From Delphinapterus leucas (lineage: Eukaryota; Chordata; Mammalia; Artiodactyla; Monodontidae): DNA of 64,000 bases. The notes under the pieces were generated by a model. The model saw only the letters and a program-made list of their open reading frames with translations. It was not told the origin of the DNA and made no database searches. Each line of letters begins with the position of its first letter. Positions within the stretch are counted from its first letter, which is position 1. A program made the translations under genes and the position numbers. The DNA is taken from contig NW_022098062.1 of the NCBI RefSeq assembly GCF_002288925.2, positions 10,883,042-10,947,041 of the forward strand, given 5' to 3'. This document shows positions 60,662 to 64,000 of the stretch, piece by piece.

Positions 60662-60896
60662 ACAAGTCATCGATTGCTGGCTCGGAAGACGCCGAACCTC
60701 TTGCTCCGCCCATCAAACCAATTAAACCCGTCACCAGAAACAAGGCGCCGCAGGAACCTCCAGTAAAGAAGGGGCGGCGGTCAAGGCGGTGTGGACAGTG
60801 TCCCGGCTGCCAGGTGCCTGAGGACTGTGGCGTGTGCACTAACTGCTTGGACAAGCCCAAGTTCGGCGGCCGCAACATAAAGAAGCAGTGCTGCAA
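60662..60896 (+). CDS. KMT2A: KMT2A coding exon 5: most of the CXXC domain
   Basis: A 235-base exon for residues 1117-1195. It carries most of the CXXC zinc finger that binds unmethylated CpG DNA and targets KMT2A to CpG-island promoters. Zinc-ligand cysteines visible here are C1160, C1163, C1166, C1172, C1175, C1178 and C1194; the KFGG motif is at 1183-1186 with RNIKKQCCK after it. The upstream KKGRRSRR basic run is intact. Numbering is five higher than human because of the alanine tract. Acceptor TTTAACAG, donor GTGAGT; phase 1 in, phase 2 out. Confidence 0.97.
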
Positions 60897-61382
60897 GTGA
60901 GTGTGCGTCTCTCTGGGGGGCTGGTCTCGGCCACCGTCCCGCTTGTCACAGAGAAAATGCGCCCGAACGCCCAGTGTGGCTGTACCAAGTCACCTCAAGT
61001 TGCCAGATGAGTTGCACACTTGGATTTTGGGCTGTGCTGGGTTTGGGCTGTGTTTAAATCAGAAATCCTCAGGTGCAGTGCTGTGAATGTCCTGTATCTG
61101 CTCAGGTCGGTGTGGTAGCCGTTAGCCATATGGCTATTTGGCACCTGAAACATGGTTGGTGTGACTGAGGAACTCCATGTAATTTTAAATTCACATAGCC
61201 ACGTGTGTCTAGAGCTGCCGTATCAGTGCAACTCTGGAGGGTTTCTACTTAATCACCAATGAGTTTAGGCCTGCTCTTTATCAGGTCAACTGAAATTACC
61301 TTTATCTTTATGGCATTCAGGAAATATTGGTGATATAAGTCTCTCCACTCTCTAACTCTCAGCATATTTTCATGCCTATGGA

Positions 61383-61498
61383 AGTCTTCCCCAACCCCGC
61401 ACGCTACTTGCGGAATCTTAGCTCCCCAACCAGGGATCGAACCCGGGCCACGGCAGTGAAAGCGCTGAGTCCTAACCACTGGACCGCCAGGGAATTCC
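61383..61498 (-). mobile_element. Short CHR-type SINE
   Basis: Reversed copy (aatcttagctccccaaccag, ggatcgaacccgggcc, taaccactggaccgccaggg). The T-rich tail is decayed. Confidence 0.82.
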
Positions 61499-62331
61499 CT
61501 GGGAGTATTGATTACTCTACCTTTTTTCCCTTTTTCTAGTCAGTTTGTGGATGCACTTTCTACTCTCTGGGATAATTTGTTTAAAGTGGATCAAGAGAAT
61601 TGCATAAATAAATTTTGGTGGTTGAGTATCTCATCAAGTGCCTGGCACCAGGAATGGATATTATCCGTAGATGTTTGCTGAATGAACGAATAACATGAAA
61701 GTGATTTATATAAAACATAATTGGGAGAAATGCTGCATTACTTACTTAAGGGGAGACAGTTTCTAGGAGACACTGAGAAGTTCTGTGCTTTGGTTTAGTC
61801 TGGCCTTAAGCAAGAATCTTGTCTCAGCCCCATTAGTGGAAAGAAGTGAGACAATTCACAGAACAGCAAAAAAATGTACATGATAGCAAGATAAAATGGC
61901 ACTAAATTTAGGGGTTGCAGTGGATTCAGTTCAATATTAAACTTCAAATTAAGTTTTGAGTTTCAATAAACTGAGGATAGAAGTATCTCTCAAAGCCCTG
62001 AGATAGACCTGTAGCATTGTAGTGGCAGACAGGACTCGGGTAATTTCAGTCCATTTTGTATTCAGATTACTATATGAATAATAATCTCATAAGGGAGCAG
62101 AACTGATTTGACTGCGAGAAATAACGACTGATCGTTTTGTGTGTGGCGCTAGTCAGTACTGGGTTGCAAGACATTTGAGTCCCATTTCAAAAATAATTTG
62201 ATATTTGCTCCTTTTAGATCCTCAAGGTAGGTGAAATTGCTGATCAAAGGATTTAAAGGCTTGGATTTAAATAATGAGCAGTCCTTTTTTCAACTCTCAA
62301 AATGAACCTGAGTAAAGGTTCATGGATTCTT

Positions 62332-62662
62332 TTTTTATTTTTTTAAAATTAATTAATTTATTTTTGGCTGCGTTGGGTCTTTGTTGCTGCGCGCAGGCTT
62401 TCTCTAGTTGTGGTGAGTGGGGGCTACTCTGTCACGGTGCAGGGGCTTCTCATTGCAGTGGCTTCTCTTGTTGAGGAGCACAGGCTCTAGGCGCGCGGGC
62501 TTCAGTAGTTGTGGCTCGTGGGCTCTAGAGCGCGGGCTCAGTAGTTGTGGTGCTCGGGCTTAGTTGCTCCACGGCATGTGGGATATTCCCGGACCAGGGC
62601 TCTAACGTGTGTCCGCTGCATTGCCAGGTGGGTTCTTAACCACTGCACCACCAGGGAAGCCC
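62332..62662 (-). mobile_element. CHR-type SINE, long form
   Basis: Reversed long copy (ggctgcgttgggtctttgtt ... caccaccagggaagccc). Perfect 17-bp target duplication aaggttcatggattctt at 62315-62331 and 62663-62679. It sits 93 bases before exon 6. Confidence 0.92.
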
Positions 62663-62755
62663 AAGGTTCATGGATTCTTGCAGACGAATTAATACGTGCT
62701 TCAATTGCTTCTCTCCTAAATGAAGTTTACTTTATGGTGCCCCTTATTATTCTAG

Positions 62756-62820
62756 GATGAGAAAATGTCAGAATCTACAATGGATGCCTTCCAAAGCCTA
62801 CCTTCAGAAGCAAGCAAAAG
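62756..62820 (+). CDS. KMT2A: KMT2A coding exon 6: end of the CXXC domain
   Basis: A 65-base exon for residues 1195-1217. It reads MRKCQNLQWMPSKAYLQKQA with a final Lys; C1199 supplies the last zinc ligand of the CXXC domain and the QNLQWMP segment packs against it. Acceptor TATTCTAG, donor GTAGTG (a weaker match at the last positions); phase 2 in, phase 1 out. Confidence 0.96.
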
Positions 62821-63241
62821 GTAGTGTTGTCAAAAGATCTTCCCCCAAATGCTTCCTGCTTTAATGTCATATAGTTGTGTACATCTAGTGTAAAGAGAAT
62901 ACTAGCCTTTTTTCAAGTACTGCTGTTTCCCAGGGAGCTGTTGGTTGTTGAAGCTGGGTGGTGTTCATTTTACTCTTCCCTTCACCTTGGAGTATGTTTG
63001 AATATTTGCATAAGAAAAATTTTTTTAAATTCATACAGAAAATTCCATTATATTTCATTTCCTAGAGTAATAAGAGTATACCTGTTTCACTTGCCAACTT
63101 GGCATTAACTTCCGTGAGTCTTCCAGTGTCAACTTTAGCTGTAGGAAACTGAGACTAAGATTGTTACGTTCCTATACTTATATTTTAAATAAAATTTTCT
63201 CACTTACGGAAAAATAATCTTGCTTTTCCCCCCCACCCCAG
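62821..63241 (+). other. KMT2A: KMT2A intron 6
   Basis: Short 421-base GT-AG intron with a C-rich acceptor tract (TTTTCCCCCCCCACCCCAG). No repeat seen. Confidence 0.93.
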
Positions 63242-63619
63242 CTGTGAAGAAGAAAGAGAAAAAGTCTAAGACCAGTGAAAAGAAAGAGAGCAAAGAGAGC
63301 AGTGTTGTGAAGAGCTTGGCGGACTCTAGTCAGAAGTCTACCCCGTCAGCAAGAGAGGATCCCGCCCCCAAGAAAAGCAACAGTGAGCCACCTCCGCGCA
63401 AGCCCCCGGAGGACAAGAGTGAGGAAGGGAATGCCTCCACCCCAGGACCTGAGGCCAAACAAGTGGCCACGCCCTCTTCCAGGAAGTCCAGCAAGCAGGT
63501 CTCCCAGCCGGCACCAGCCGTCCCCCTACAGCCCCCCAGCACAGCACCACCGAGAAAAGAGGTCCCCAAGACCACTCCTAGTGAGCCCAAGAAAAAGCAG
63601 CCTCCACCTCCAGAGTCAG
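63242..63619 (+). CDS. KMT2A: KMT2A coding exon 7: basic, proline-rich linker
   Basis: A 378-base exon for residues 1217-1342 plus one base. It begins with a lysine-rich run (AVKKKEKKSKTSEKKESKES) and continues through a Ser/Pro linker ending KKKQPPPPESG. It separates the CXXC domain from the PHD fingers, which lie outside the window. The linker shows more differences from human (for example VVKSLADSSQKSTPS) than the flanking exons. Acceptor CCCACCCCAG, donor GTGAGT; phase 1 in and out. The known leukaemia breakpoint cluster region of human KMT2A lies just to the right. Confidence 0.95.
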
Positions 63620-64000
63620 GTGAGTGAGGACAGCAGGAAGAGCTGCCGAACCGGAAGTACCAGCACAGGACACTGACATCTTAAACAGCATTTGGAAACC
63701 TGAAATGTATATTTTTAAGTCTTTGGTACAAGAAAACTAGCTCTCTTTTAAATATTTATTTAATTTTTTTTTTGGCTGCGCCGGATCTTAGTTGTGGCCC
63801 AAGGGATCTTTTAGTTGCGGCATGCATGCGGGACCTAGTTCCCTGACTGCGGATCAAACCCGGGCCCTCTGCATTGGGAGCGTGGAGTATTAACCACTGG
63901 ACCACCAGGGAAGTTCCAATTAGCTCTCTTTTAACTGTTATATAATAATAAAGAAATAGAAGCAAAAACCAGTTAAGTTGGAGATACTGTCTTACTTTCC
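63620..64000 (+). other. KMT2A: KMT2A intron 7, cut by the window end
   Basis: Begins with a GTGAGT donor. Contains one SINE. Exon 8 is not reached. Confidence 0.9.
63752..63920 (-). mobile_element. CHR-type SINE
   Basis: Reversed copy (ttggctgcgccggatcttag, cctagttccctgactgcgga, ggaccaccagggaagttcc). Target duplication tagctctcttttaa at 63738-63751 and 63921-63934. Confidence 0.9.

Larger units (their letters stand above)
60897..62755 (+). other. KMT2A: KMT2A intron 5
   Basis: GT-AG intron (GTGAGT ... TATTCTAG), phase 2, splitting the CXXC domain. Contains two SINEs and, at about 61620-61695, a likely L2 3' end (agtgcctggcaccaggaatg, tgctgaatgaacga). Confidence 0.9.

Noticed and set aside
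873..63920. CHR SINEs as tRNA genes
   Set aside because: They retain tRNA-like promoter boxes but not a cloverleaf with anticodon arm; they are dispersed SINE copies with tails and target duplications.

Overview
This is mammalian nuclear DNA, almost certainly from a cetacean and probably a toothed whale. Single-copy exons with canonical splice sites sit in about 60 kb of intergenic and intronic DNA. That DNA carries more than thirty tRNA-derived CHR-type SINEs of the cetartiodactyl kind, many with the CpG-rich body common in whale genomes, together with cetartiodactyl-type L1 ends, L2, MIR and Tigger/MER relics. I saw no bacterial, viral or CRISPR features. The species call is inference from repeat content.

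Layout. 1-1.35 kb: Tigger-like DNA transposons with a nested SINE and an AC microsatellite. 2.7-4.3 kb: the last two coding exons of ATP5MG (ATP synthase membrane subunit g), plus strand, with stop codon and poly(A) signal; its first exon lies left of the window. 4.3-25 kb: intergenic DNA dominated by decayed L2 copies in both orientations, with SINE, MIR and L1 insertions. 25.2-27 kb: a strong CpG island holding the KMT2A (MLL/MLL1) start codon. 26.3-63.6 kb: KMT2A coding exons 1-7, plus strand; the window ends in intron 7. The seven exons join in frame with no internal stop into about 1342 codons, roughly the first third of the protein. They carry the menin-binding N-terminus, three AT-hooks and the complete CXXC zinc domain. 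PHD fingers, bromodomain, FYRN/FYRC and SET lie beyond the right edge.

Gene relationships. ATP5MG followed by KMT2A in the same orientation is the arrangement at human 11q23.3, which supports both identifications. The genes are functionally unrelated: one is a small inner-membrane subunit of mitochondrial ATP synthase, the other a chromatin-bound histone H3K4 methyltransferase. KMT2A has its own CpG-island promoter.

Novelty. I found no undescribed biological system. The most informative observations are a longer polyalanine run in KMT2A exon 1, a perfect 12-bp-arm inverted repeat, several nested or extremely truncated retrotransposon insertions with intact target-site duplications, a long L2 relic that still shows its endonuclease signature, and one unassigned protein-like open frame in KMT2A intron 1.
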